Positions 24,391-31,835 of a stretch of DNA of 64,000 bases are shown piece by piece. Within the stretch, counting starts at the first letter, position 1, and the number at the start of each line of letters is the position of its first letter. The notes below the pieces were generated by a model that saw only the letters and a program-made list of their open reading frames with translations, searched no databases and was not told where the DNA came from. The stretch is from Ideonella sp. GTDB lineage: Bacteria > Pseudomonadota > Gammaproteobacteria > Burkholderiales > Burkholderiaceae_C. The DNA is taken from positions 248,001 through 312,000 of the forward strand of contig JABTUY010000003.1 in the NCBI GenBank assembly GCA_015075165.1. The letters are read 5' to 3'. A program made the translations under genes and the position numbers.

Positions 24391-24714
24391 CGAGCCACCG
24401 GCGGAGGCACCCAAGGTCGCATGCTCAAAGCCTACCTTGAACGCGAGCCAGTTGGAAGGCAAAGGGGCGGCAGGGCCTGGTGGTTCGCAGCTCGATGTCC
24501 GCAGGCCGCGAGCGGTGGACTCGTGCCGCTCGGTGTGGGCCAGGTGCCTCGGCCTGCGCATGCAGAGAACGAACGCCTCGGTGGTGGGAATGCCAAGCGC
24601 AGGGCTCGGTCCGGCCGCGCGTGGCTCGGTGCAGCCACCCGCTCGTGCGTTGGCTCGCGCGCGAGCACCTGTGGCCACGGCCGACGCAGGCAGAGGAGAC
24701 TTGTGTTCTCGCAT
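24385..24714 (-). CDS. Cassette ORF of unknown function (109 aa), copy 1 of a duplicated cassette
   Basis: The frame starts (MREHKSPLPASAVATGARARANARAGG) fourteen bases after an attC core and ends with the TAA inside the next core, the usual cassette gene geometry. The protein is rich in Arg, Ala, Pro and His with a CMRRPRHLAHTERHE stretch and matches no family I know. A homologous frame of 113 residues is at 25409-25750. The two copies differ by substitutions and small indels but both remain open, which hints at a real protein, though both could be non-coding. Confidence 0.4.
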   Translation of the reverse strand: MREHKSPLPASAVATGARARANARAGGCTEPRAAGPSPALGIPTTEAFVLCMRRPRHLAHTERHESTARGLRTSSCEPPGPAAPLPSNWLAFKVGFEHATLGASAGGSV

Positions 24715-24727
24715 GAAGGGCCCTGCG

Positions 24728-24805
24728 GTCTAACGTTTGAGTTCACCGGCGTGCGGAAGCGGGCGCAGCCCGCTGTAGCGCGTCCGGTGCAACGAATGGT
24801 TAGAC
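24728..24805 (-). other. attC site (78 bp)
   Basis: Textbook site on the minus strand: GTCTAACCATTCGTTGCACC at its 5' side (24805 down), a GC-rich stem in the middle and GGTGAACTCAAACGTTAGAC at its 3' side. It was used to fix the orientation of the whole array. Confidence 0.85.
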
Positions 24806-25339
24806 AGCACTCTTCGCGGCATCCCGCAGAAGTGACCAAGCATTCCGGAAGGGCGCCATATCCACCGCTGCGATGTTGACTGCCATGTTGCCGAGCTTCC
24901 GCCGACCGCCGGCCTTGAGAGGACGGTTGTAGTCGCGACGAACGGCTTGGCGGTAGAGGTCGTTGGCCGAACTGCGTGGTACGACATAGAAGGTCAAGTG
25001 GTGGAAGTCGAGCTCGCCGTTGTGCATGTGCCCATTGCCAGCTTTGCGATCCAGATTGACGAAGACAACGAAGTCGGAGACAAACTTGTCTTCATTCAGA
25101 TCTTGCTCGCCCGCGCACTGCGTCATGTAGACCCACTCGCCCGATGGGTTGTAGCCTGTTTTGACTTGGACAAGCAGCTTCTTGGTGGGATCTTCCGTAT
25201 CAACGATCAAATCACTGCCGGCGAAGTTCGCACGCAAGCCGGCGGTGTTGTACGCAGGAACGCCGTGCATCCAGCACTTTGCAGCGACGGCTGCCTCACC
25301 AATCTTGCCGTGCGACTGGGTCTTTCGCAGGATGACCAT
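24800..25339 (-). CDS. PD-(D/E)XK nuclease-like cassette protein
   Basis: The 179-residue protein starts HGKIGEAAVAAKCWMHGVPAYNT, continues with GSDLIVDTEDPTKKLLVQVKTG and has a downstream aromatic/basic tail. The order Glu, then Asp, then Q-V-K on a hydrophobic strand is the signature of the PD-(D/E)XK fold used by restriction enzymes and many repair or defence nucleases; similar unassigned proteins with this N-terminal motif are common. The target is unknown. It begins five bases after attC core 25345 and its stop codon lies in the next attC core. Confidence 0.65.
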   Translation of the reverse strand: MVILRKTQSHGKIGEAAVAAKCWMHGVPAYNTAGLRANFAGSDLIVDTEDPTKKLLVQVKTGYNPSGEWVYMTQCAGEQDLNEDKFVSDFVVFVNLDRKAGNGHMHNGELDFHHLTFYVVPRSSANDLYRQAVRRDYNRPLKAGGRRKLGNMAVNIAAVDMAPFRNAWSLLRDAAKSAV

Positions 25340-25344
25340 GTGCG

Positions 25345-25425
25345 GTCTAACGTCTTGGCGTTGACCGGCGGGCGCCAGACGGCGAAGCCGGCTGGTGACC
25401 GTCCGTGTCTAACGCCGGGTTAGAC
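25345..25425 (-). other. attC site (81 bp), near copy of 24310-24390
   Basis: On the minus strand GTCTAACCCGGCGTTAGACAC (25425 down) to GCCAAGACGTTAGAC (25345). Only a few bases differ from the site at 24310, consistent with cassette duplication. Confidence 0.8.
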
Positions 25426-25750
25426 CGAGCCACCGACGGAGGCACCCAAGGTTGCATGCTCGAAGCCTACCTTGAGCGCGAGCCAGTTGGAAGGCAAAAG
25501 GGGCGGCAGGGCCTCGTGGTTCGCAGCTCGATGTCCGCAGGCAGCGAGCGGTGGCCTCGTGCCGCTCGGTGTGGGTGAGGTGCTGCGGCCTGCGCATGCA
25601 GAGAACGAACGCCTCGGTGGTGGGACTGCCAAGCGCGGGCCCCGGTAAAGCCGCGCGTGGCTCGGTGCTGCCAACCGCTCGTGCGTAGCCTCGCGCGCGA
25701 GAGCCGGCGGCCACGGCCGACGCAGGCAGAGGAGACTTGTGTTCCCGCAT
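25409..25750 (-). CDS. Cassette ORF of unknown function (113 aa), copy 2 of a duplicated cassette
   Basis: Homologue of the frame at 24385-24714, starting MREHKSPLPASAVAAGSRARGYARAVG fourteen bases after the attC core at 25764 and stopping in the attC core at 25409-25425. The segment TTEAFVLCMRRPQHLTHTERHE is nearly identical in the two copies. No recognisable domain. Confidence 0.4.
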   Translation of the reverse strand: MREHKSPLPASAVAAGSRARGYARAVGSTEPRAALPGPALGSPTTEAFVLCMRRPQHLTHTERHEATARCLRTSSCEPRGPAAPFAFQLARAQGRLRACNLGCLRRWLGLTRR

Positions 25751-25763
25751 GAAGGGCCCTGCG

Positions 25764-25841
25764 GTCTAACGTTTGCATTCACCCGCGGGCGACAGGCGGC
25801 GAAGCCGGCTGTTGCACGTCGGGTGCAATGCAGGGTTAGGC
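25764..25841 (-). other. attC site (78 bp)
   Basis: Minus strand GCCTAACCCTGCATTGCACCC (25841 down) to GGTGAATGCAAACGTTAGAC (25764), with a foldable GC-rich middle. It follows the HNH cassette gene, whose stop codon overlaps the core. Confidence 0.8.
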
Positions 25842-26723
25842 GTAGTGCGCCGCACGGTGGCAGTTTGGACAGAGTGCAATTGCGTTGGCGACCGTGTCCT
25901 CTCCGCCGATCGCGAGTGGCACACGATGATGGACCTCAAGGTAGGGCGTACCATCGGAGGCGCGCGTGAATGGGGCTGGCTGCATGCAGCGCTGGCAATG
26001 CCCCTTTGCTTGCAAGAGCACCTCAGCCACAACATCGGGGTTCCTTACAAAGACTGTCGTGACTACCTCGATCCGACGAGGAAGCACAGGGGCGAGATTC
26101 AGTCGCTCCGCTCTGGAAGAGCTTGTCAACTGGCTTGCAGCGGTGACCGCGTGCTCGAAGTCTGCGCCCAGCGTGAGGAGTGATTCAGCGCTGGGCTGCT
26201 CGCCAGCAATGACGCGAATGTCAACAGGGCGAACATCGCAGCCCACGTCGGCTCTTGGTCGCAGCTGCAGCCATAAGGAACCATCGTCAACCTGATATCG
26301 CGGTGATGCGATGTCGAAGACGTGTTCCAGACTGCATCGACGCGTGTAGACGTCTTTCAGGACGCCCACCATGGGTAAGCCCCTCTCGAGCGCGAGTTGA
26401 ATCCCAGCCCAGTGTGCGGTCCAAGTCTTCCGCGTGGCACGAGGTGGCGGTTTCGCAACTCGATACCACAGCGTGCCGTCCACAGTGTCCTTGCAGATGG
26501 CCTTCTCTGTGGGTGTTCGTCGCCCTCGCTCATCAAGAGAACTATGAAAGTTCCAGATCGTCGTGACAAAGCGGCTGGCCTTACCAGCGCGCGCCTGGTC
26601 CCTGGGAACATCGAACGCGGACCACTGCTGGCCAGGCTCAAGTGCGCCAAGTGCGCGAAACGCTTCGTTGTGACCAACGTTGAAATGCGTAGTCGCGGTC
26701 GGGGACTGAGGATCAGATGTCAT
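25836..26723 (-). CDS. HNH endonuclease-domain cassette protein
   Basis: The 295-residue protein ends with a clear HNH domain: KGHCQRCMQPAPF, LEVHHRVPLAIGGEDTVANAIALCPNCHRAAHY (about 245-294), with two CxxC pairs for structural zinc. The N-terminal 200 residues, beginning FNVGHNEAFRALGALEPGQQWSAFDVPRDQARAG, resemble the targeting part of bacterial restriction or defence HNH proteins and contain no known catalytic motif I can name. It starts seven bases after attC core 26731. A role in restriction of foreign DNA is plausible but inferred. Confidence 0.8.
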   Translation of the reverse strand: MTSDPQSPTATTHFNVGHNEAFRALGALEPGQQWSAFDVPRDQARAGKASRFVTTIWNFHSSLDERGRRTPTEKAICKDTVDGTLWYRVAKPPPRATRKTWTAHWAGIQLALERGLPMVGVLKDVYTRRCSLEHVFDIASPRYQVDDGSLWLQLRPRADVGCDVRPVDIRVIAGEQPSAESLLTLGADFEHAVTAASQLTSSSRAERLNLAPVLPRRIEVVTTVFVRNPDVVAEVLLQAKGHCQRCMQPAPFTRASDGTPYLEVHHRVPLAIGGEDTVANAIALCPNCHRAAHYA

Positions 26724-26730
26724 TCACTAC

Positions 26731-26808
26731 GCCTAACGTTGGAGTTCACCTGCTGGCGGAAGCGGGCGAAGCCCGCTGTAGCCAGTCAGGTGCAACGACG
26801 GGTTAGGC
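26731..26808 (-). other. attC site (78 bp)
   Basis: Minus strand GCCTAACCCGTCGTTGCACCTGAC (26808 down) to GGTGAACTCCAACGTTAGGC (26731). It separates the sterol-desaturase-like cassette from the HNH cassette. Confidence 0.85.
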
Positions 26809-27699
26809 CGCATCGCGCGAGCGCTCAAGCTGAGCGTAGGTGAATGGCGACTTGAGTTCCTCAAAGAACCTGCGAGGAATCGGGTCGTCCGCGATACCCG
26901 CTGCGCTGACGGCCACAACGTCCGGGTGCGAGTAGGTAGAGAACAACATGTCCCAGAAGGGCAAGACAACGGCGAAGTTGGTGTTGCCAGGGCCAGGATC
27001 GAGCTCATGGTGGATACGGTGCACTTGAGGCGTTGTCACAACGCGGTGAACCCACGAAGGTAGGTCAAAGCGGACGTTCGCATGGCCAACCAGACCGGTA
27101 ATGACTTCCGCGATGTATTGCCAGAAGACCACCTCGCCCGGTGAACCCAATAGCAGGAGCGGCGTCCATACGACAAATCCGCGACCGAACGCGTAAAGGA
27201 AGTGATGCCTTCCGCCCTTGAGGACATGGATTCGCGTGGGAGTGTGATGCAGCGCATGAAGACGCCACATCGTCGCGTTCTTGTGGCACAGCCGGTGATA
27301 CGCGTACTCCAGACCGTCGCCGAGCACAACCGCGAGACACACCTGCAGCCAGACTGGGGCAGTCTTTGGCCATAGGCCGAGCACACCATGAAGGCCAACC
27401 TGCGCCATTACTCCGGCCAAGAGGACGAGGAAGAGCGCGCGAGACGCGTTGATCGCAACGGCGTAGGCGGCCGTGTGGGCGATGTCGCGCCAGACTTCGG
27501 GGTCACCCCTGATAGACCAGTCCATGCGGTATGGCAACAGGCGCTCGACTGCGACGAGGCCGATCATCACCGCAATCGTGGTGGCCGTTGCAACCTGCGG
27601 CACAAGCGAAGGCCAGTAAACCAGCGCCCACACGATGGGCGCCGTATGGATGGCCACAATGGTCGGCCACGCAAGTGATTCGACTGCTTTACGGGACAT
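26803..27699 (-). CDS. Sterol desaturase/fatty acid hydroxylase-family membrane protein
   Basis: The 298-residue integral membrane protein has several hydrophobic helices and the three histidine clusters of the di-iron hydroxylase superfamily: YHRLCHK (about 140), RLHALHHT (about 150) and QVHRIHHE (about 238). Such enzymes hydroxylate or desaturate lipids or sterol-like compounds in the membrane; the substrate is unknown. It has a normal AGGAGA site just before ATG 27699, starts seventeen bases after an attC core and ends in the next core. It is the first recognisable cassette of the array. Confidence 0.85.
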   Translation of the reverse strand: MSRKAVESLAWPTIVAIHTAPIVWALVYWPSLVPQVATATTIAVMIGLVAVERLLPYRMDWSIRGDPEVWRDIAHTAAYAVAINASRALFLVLLAGVMAQVGLHGVLGLWPKTAPVWLQVCLAVVLGDGLEYAYHRLCHKNATMWRLHALHHTPTRIHVLKGGRHHFLYAFGRGFVVWTPLLLLGSPGEVVFWQYIAEVITGLVGHANVRFDLPSWVHRVVTTPQVHRIHHELDPGPGNTNFAVVLPFWDMLFSTYSHPDVVAVSAAGIADDPIPRRFFEELKSPFTYAQLERSRDAA

Positions 27700-27715
27700 C
27701 AGCGTCTCCTGTGCG

Positions 27716-27816
27716 GCCTAACGTTCAGTTGAGCGGAATGCGACGGCGCAAAGAACGTCGTCGAAGCGCCTGAGAGGAGCCCGCCGTTGCATTTCCGCTC
27801 GAACTGAGGGTTGGGC
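27716..27816 (-). other. attC site (101 bp), right-most of the array
   Basis: Minus strand GCCCAACCCTCAGTTCGAGCGG (27816 down) to CCGCTCAACTGAACGTTAGGC (27716). The arms pair well. To its right, where attI and the integrase would be expected, the IS91-type remnant begins at once. Confidence 0.8.
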
Positions 27817-28260
27817 CGAGCCACTCGGTGGTGGCGGGAGGGCGGGCCTTGTAAAACTCACCAACCCGGTGCGTGGGCAGCAGGCTGAGCACGGGCTGCA
27901 GCGGCCGCGCGCAGCTGGGGCAGATGGGGCGCACGGCGGCGATGGCCGCCAGCGGCTGCAAGGGTGCGGGTATGGGCTCGGTGCGAAGCTGGCTCACGGC
28001 CGCCAGATGATGCGGCCGTGCGCTGCTGCAGTAAAGCCCGCAGTGGCGCACCAGGTGCTGGCCGCGCGGTGCGGCGTGCCACAGGACACGCTCGATGAAG
28101 TGCTCGACGCTGTAGCGGGCGCGCTTGCGGCGCCCGTCGCGGTGATCGGTGTAGGGCAGCACGACGTGTTGTTGGTGCAACTGTAGAGGGCGCTGCGCCG
28201 GCAGTGGGCCGCCCTTGACGTAGCGCGCCAGGTACAGCGCCACGCCGCGGCCCGGATGTC
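27817..28260 (-). pseudogene. IS91-family (Y2-type) transposase, C-terminal remnant
   Basis: The minus-strand frame MALYLARYVKGGPLPAQRPLQL, TDHRDGRRKRARYSVEHFIERVLWHAAPRGQHLVRHCGLYC matches the end of IS91/IS801-type rolling-circle transposases. The catalytic tyrosine domain and zinc-binding N terminus are missing and the frame runs on into the attC site. On its right it joins the truncated histidine kinase at about 28260. IS91-type elements move one-ended and can carry or delete adjacent DNA. Confidence 0.75.
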
Positions 28261-28263
28261 AGC

Positions 28264-29178
28264 TTGCGGTACGAGCAGCTGTACCGGGTCGCGCGCGAGG
28301 TCCAGCAGCACCCTGAGCGCTATGCCGCCCTGCTGGCCGGCCTGCTGCGCGAGCTGTTCGATCCGGTCGAGGTGCTGACGGTGCCCAAGCCGGCCGGCCG
28401 CTCGCGCGTCGTGGCCGAGGGCGCGGCGCTGGTGGTGCCGGTGTCCGGGCCCGGCAGCAACCCCGCCGCCTCGACCGCCTCGCTCGTGCTTCGCTTCGCC
28501 CATGGCGGCAAGCGCATCTTCACGCCCGAGGATGCCAGGCTGACCGACCGCGTGGCCGAACAGCTGCACCGCGCGGTCCTGTACGACCAGGCGGTCGAAC
28601 GCGGCCGAAGCGAGGAGCGGCTGCGGATCGCGCAGGACCTGCACGACGACATCGGCGCGCGGCTGCTGACCTTGATGTACAAGGCGCAGACGCAGGAGAT
28701 GGAGGACTACGTCCGCCACACCCTGCAGGACCTGAAGACGCTGACGCGCGGGCTGGCGGCCGCCGAGCATCGGCTCTCGCACGCCGCGGCCGAGTGGAAG
28801 GCCGACATCCAGCAGCGCCTGGAGGCCGCCGGCGTCGAACTTCGATGGCGCTTCGACTTCGACCAGGACATGGTCTTGTCGGTCGTCCAGTGGTCCGGCC
28901 TGACCCGGGTCCTGCGCGAACTGGTCAGCAACACGATCTACCACGCGCTGGCGACCCAGGTCGACATCACGGCCCGCCTGGAGGGAAGCCGCCTGACGCT
29001 GTCGGTCGCCGACGACGGCCACGGCCGGCTGCCGCAGCAGTGGTCGCACGGGCTCGGCCTGGGCGGCGTGCGCAAGCGCGTCAAGCAGTTCGGCGGCACC
29101 GTGGCCTGGAGGGAACGCCCGCCGCGAGGCATCGTCTGCGAGGTCGAGATCCCCAACCTGCGCGGCGCGCCGGCTTGA
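28264..29178 (+). pseudogene. Sensor histidine kinase, apparently N-terminally truncated
   Basis: The surviving 304 residues contain a GAF-like segment (about 10-115), the HisKA_3 phosphoacceptor ERLRIAQDLHDDIGARLLTLMY (about 118-139) and a HATPase domain with LVSNTIYHALA, VADDGHG and GLGLGGVRKRVKQFGG. Such NarL/DesK-type kinases normally have membrane or sensor domains upstream, but here the frame starts with a TTG right at the IS91 remnant. No response regulator gene is adjacent. It is probably a broken gene, though a soluble kinase is possible. Confidence 0.7.
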
Positions 29179-29207
29179 GCCGATCGCGCCCCGCCCGGCC
29201 GCCGTCC

Positions 29208-29846
29208 CTACTTGAGCGTCACGCCGGTCTTGCTCTGCAGTTCCTCGCGCGTGACGCCGGGCGCCAGCTCGACCAGCTTCAGCCCCTGCGGCGTGACGTC
29301 GAGCACCGCCAGGTCGGTGATGATGCGGTCGACCACGCCGACGCCGGTGAGCGGCAGCGTGCACTTGGGCAGGATCTTCTGGTCGGTGCTGCCGTCCTTC
29401 TTGGTCGCCACGTGCTCCATCAGCACGATGACGCGGCCGACGCCGGCCACCAGATCCATCGCGCCACCCATGCCCTTGACCATCTTGCCGGGGATCATCC
29501 AGTTGGCCAGGTCGCCCTTCTCGCTGACCTGCATCGCGCCGAGGATCGCGAGGTTGATCTTGCCGCCGCGGATCATGCCGAAGCTGTCGGCGCTGCTGAA
29601 GATGCTCGAGCCGGGCAGCGTCGTCACGGTCTGCTTGCCGGCGTTGATCAGGTCGGCGTCGATCTCGTCTTCGGTCGGGAACGGGCCGATGCCGAGCAGC
29701 CCGTTCTCGCTTTGCAGCCACACCTCCATGCCCTTGGGCACGTGGTTGGCCACCAGCGTCGGCAGGCCGATGCCGAGGTTGACGTAGAAGCCGTCTTGCA
29801 GTTCCTTGGCCGCGCGGGCGGCCATTTCATCGCGGGTCCATGCCAT
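29208..29846 (-). CDS. scoB: 3-oxoacid CoA-transferase subunit B
   Basis: The 212-residue beta subunit carries the active-site glutamate in [13 protein letters not shown] (about residue 47) and the family motifs [27 protein letters not shown] and GGAMDLVAG. With the A subunit 13 bases upstream it moves CoA from succinyl-CoA (or another donor) to acetoacetate, feeding ketone bodies or the products of aromatic and fatty acid catabolism into central metabolism. Full length. Confidence 0.92.
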   Translation of the reverse strand: MAWTRDEMAARAAKELQDGFYVNLGIGLPTLVANHVPKGMEVWLQSENGLLGIGPFPTEDEIDADLINAGKQTVTTLPGSSIFSSADSFGMIRGGKINLAILGAMQVSEKGDLANWMIPGKMVKGMGGAMDLVAGVGRVIVLMEHVATKKDGSTDQKILPKCTLPLTGVGVVDRIITDLAVLDVTPQGLKLVELAPGVTREELQSKTGVTLK

Positions 29847-29859
29847 CGTCGTCTCCCTG

Positions 29860-30561
29860 TCAGGCCTTGGCGCGCACGGTGCGCTGCTCGATGCGCTTCT
29901 CGGGCTTCGCGTTCAGCACGATGCGGTGCACGAAGATGCCCGGCAGGTGCACCTGGTCGGGATCGAAGCTGCCGGTCTCGACGATCCGCTCGACCTCGAC
30001 CACCGTGATCTTGCCGGCCATCGCCACGTTGGGGTTGAAGTTGCGCGCGGTCTTGCGGAACTGCAGGTTGCCGCTCTTGTCGGCGACGTGGGCCTTGACC
30101 AGCGACACGTCGGGCACCAGCGAGCGCTCCATCACGTAGGTGTGGCCGTCGAACTCGCGCACCTCCTTGCCCTCGGCCACGATGGTGCCGACGCCGGTGC
30201 GCGTGAAGAACGCCGGAATGCCGGCGCCGCCGGCGCGCAGCTTCTCGGCCAGCGTGCCCTGCGGCGTGAACTCGAGCTCGAGTTCGCCGGCCAGGTACTG
30301 GCGCTCGAACTCCTTGTTCTCGCCGACATAGCTGGAGATCATCTTCCTGATCTGCCGCGTGGCCAGCAGCTTGCCGAGGCCGAAGCCGTCGACGCCGGCG
30401 TTGTTCGAGATCGCGGTGAGGTTCTTCACGCCGCTGTCGCGCAGCGCGTCGATCAGCGCCTCGGGGATGCCGCACAGGCCGAAGCCGCCCACGGCCACCA
30501 GCATCCCGTCGCGCACGATGCCGTCGAGCGCGGCCGCCGCGCTCGGATAGATCTTGTTCAT
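29860..30561 (-). CDS. scoA: 3-oxoacid CoA-transferase subunit A
   Basis: The 233-residue alpha subunit shows [72 protein letters not shown] and the usual C terminus. It forms the heterotetramer with ScoB. The pair is a two-gene operon, divergent from the thioesterase gene at 30638; the 76-bp gap presumably holds both promoters. Confidence 0.92.
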   Translation of the reverse strand: MNKIYPSAAAALDGIVRDGMLVAVGGFGLCGIPEALIDALRDSGVKNLTAISNNAGVDGFGLGKLLATRQIRKMISSYVGENKEFERQYLAGELELEFTPQGTLAEKLRAGGAGIPAFFTRTGVGTIVAEGKEVREFDGHTYVMERSLVPDVSLVKAHVADKSGNLQFRKTARNFNPNVAMAGKITVVEVERIVETGSFDPDQVHLPGIFVHRIVLNAKPEKRIEQRTVRAKA

Positions 30562-30637
30562 GCCTGCTGTCTCCGTGCGTCCGAACGCGCGAGCGTACTA
30601 CTTAAGCGATTAGGTAGGCGCTACGTAGAATCGCGTA

Positions 30638-31105
30638 ATGAGCAGCGCCCACCCCGACAGCCCGGCGAACACCGCCATCGACGACCCTCGCGATCCCGAC
30701 ACGGGCACGCTGCAGGCGCTGCTCGACGGCGACACCTTCGCGCCGTGGGTGCGCCAGCTGCAGCTGCGCGTGGAACAGGTGTTCGAAGGCGAGGTGCAGC
30801 TCGCGCTGCCGGTGACCGCACACCACGTGCACGGCGCCGGCGTGCTGTGCGGCCAGGCGATGATGTCCGCGGCCGACACCGCGATGGTGCTGGCCGTCTG
30901 CACGACGACCGGCGGCTTCACGCCGATGACCACGGTGCAGTTGCACACCAGCTTCCTGCGCCCGATCAGCGGCGACAGCGGCCAGGCACGCGTCACCGCG
31001 CGCGTGCTGCGCAAGGGCGAGAGCCTGGTGTTCGGCGAGATCGAGGTGGCCGACGCGCGCGGCGCGCTCGCCGCGCACGCGACCACCACCTACGCGCTGC
31101 TGTAA
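30638..31105 (+). CDS. PaaI-type hotdog-fold thioesterase
   Basis: The 155-residue hotdog protein has HVHGAGVLCGQAMMSAADTAMVLAVCTTTGGFTPMTTVQLHTSFLRPI, the helix and active-site pattern of the PaaI/HGG family, which hydrolyses acyl-CoA thioesters. Substrate unknown; acyl-CoAs related to the adjacent CoA-transferase are possible. It is followed after 11 bases by the PAS-LuxR regulator and probably shares its transcript. Confidence 0.8.
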   Translation: MSSAHPDSPANTAIDDPRDPDTGTLQALLDGDTFAPWVRQLQLRVEQVFEGEVQLALPVTAHHVHGAGVLCGQAMMSAADTAMVLAVCTTTGGFTPMTTVQLHTSFLRPISGDSGQARVTARVLRKGESLVFGEIEVADARGALAAHATTTYALL

Positions 31106-31116
31106 CCCGCGCCGCC

Positions 31117-31707
31117 ATGGCCCTGCCCGACACCGCAGCACCGCACGCGCGGCCGCCGCTGGACTATCACACCGCGTTTGCGCTGGCGCCGATCGGCCTG
31201 GTGCTGTCGCGCCAGCGGCAGATCGTCGACTGCAACGAGCATGTGCTGGCGATGTTCGGCGCCTCGCGCGCGCAACTGGTGGGCCACTCGTTCGAGGTGC
31301 TGTACCCGACGCACGAGGAGTTCGAGCGCACCGGCGAGCGCATCGCCGCCCGCCTCGACGCGCAGGGCTGGTACGCCGACGACCGCATCATGAAGCGCAT
31401 GGCCGGCGCGCGCGCCGGCGAGCTGTTCTGGTGCCACGTGTCGGGCCGCGCGCTGAACCCGAGCGCGCCGCACGAGGCCGGCATCTGGGCGTTCGAGGAT
31501 CTGTCGTCGCGGCGCAAGCTCAAGCTCGAGCTGACGCCGCGCGAGCGCGAGATCGCTGCGCTGGTGATCGAAGGGCTGACCAGCAAGCTGATCGGCAAGC
31601 GCCTGACGATCAGCCCGCGCACGGTGGATGTGTACCGCGCGCGACTGATGCGCAAGGTCGGCGCGGCGACGACGCCGGAGCTGGTCAACAAGCTGCTGGC
31701 GGGGTGA
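31117..31707 (+). CDS. PAS-domain LuxR-type transcriptional regulator
   Basis: 196 residues: an N-terminal PAS domain (FALAPIGLVLSRQRQIVDCNEHVLAMFGASRAQLVGHSFEVLYPT, about 20-125) and a C-terminal GerE/LuxR helix-turn-helix (LTPREREIAALVIEGLTSKLIGKRLTISPRTVDVYRARLMRKVGA, about 141-186). It probably senses a small ligand or redox state and regulates nearby genes. No membrane segment or phosphoacceptor domain is present. A widespread architecture in Burkholderiales. Confidence 0.85.
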   Translation: MALPDTAAPHARPPLDYHTAFALAPIGLVLSRQRQIVDCNEHVLAMFGASRAQLVGHSFEVLYPTHEEFERTGERIAARLDAQGWYADDRIMKRMAGARAGELFWCHVSGRALNPSAPHEAGIWAFEDLSSRRKLKLELTPREREIAALVIEGLTSKLIGKRLTISPRTVDVYRARLMRKVGAATTPELVNKLLAG

Positions 31708-31835
31708 GCCTGCACGGCGGATCGGCTCGACGCCGGGCTTCAGCGGCCGACCACGCAGCCGATCCTTGATGTGGTGCAGGGCGCGCGCACCGCGGCGTGG
31801 TCGAGAATCGGCGCCCGACGAACCACGGAGGCATC

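Larger units (their letters stand above)
12945..27816 (-). mobile_element. Integron-type gene-cassette array without integrase (CALIN), minus-strand orientation
   Basis: About twelve attC-like sites of the form RYYYAAC...GTTRRRY divide this 15-kb stretch into cassettes. On the minus strand the sites read as standard attC, for example GTCTAACCATTCGTTGCACC at the 5' side and GGTGAACTCAAACGTTAGAC at the 3' side. Most cassette genes are on the minus strand, start within a few bases of GTTRRRY and end inside or next to RYYYAAC. The cassette genes look less GC-rich than the flanking chromosome. No tyrosine-recombinase integrase is encoded anywhere in the window. Three IS110-family elements and one IS3 element interrupt the array. 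An IS91-type remnant abuts the end where attI and intI would be expected. Confidence 0.85.

Noticed and set aside
27036-27398. A 120-residue minus-strand frame inside the sterol desaturase-like gene
   Set aside because: It overlaps the histidine-box coding sequence in another frame and has no family pattern.
12945-27816. CRISPR array, because of repeated short motifs
   Set aside because: Repeats are spaced by whole genes, are imperfect and pair as attC stems; there are no regular spacers or cas genes.
29806-31707. A 633-codon plus-strand frame across scoA, the thioesterase and the PAS-LuxR gene
   Set aside because: Only its last 196 codons, starting at 31117, form the real regulator; the rest is antisense to scoA or out of frame with the thioesterase.
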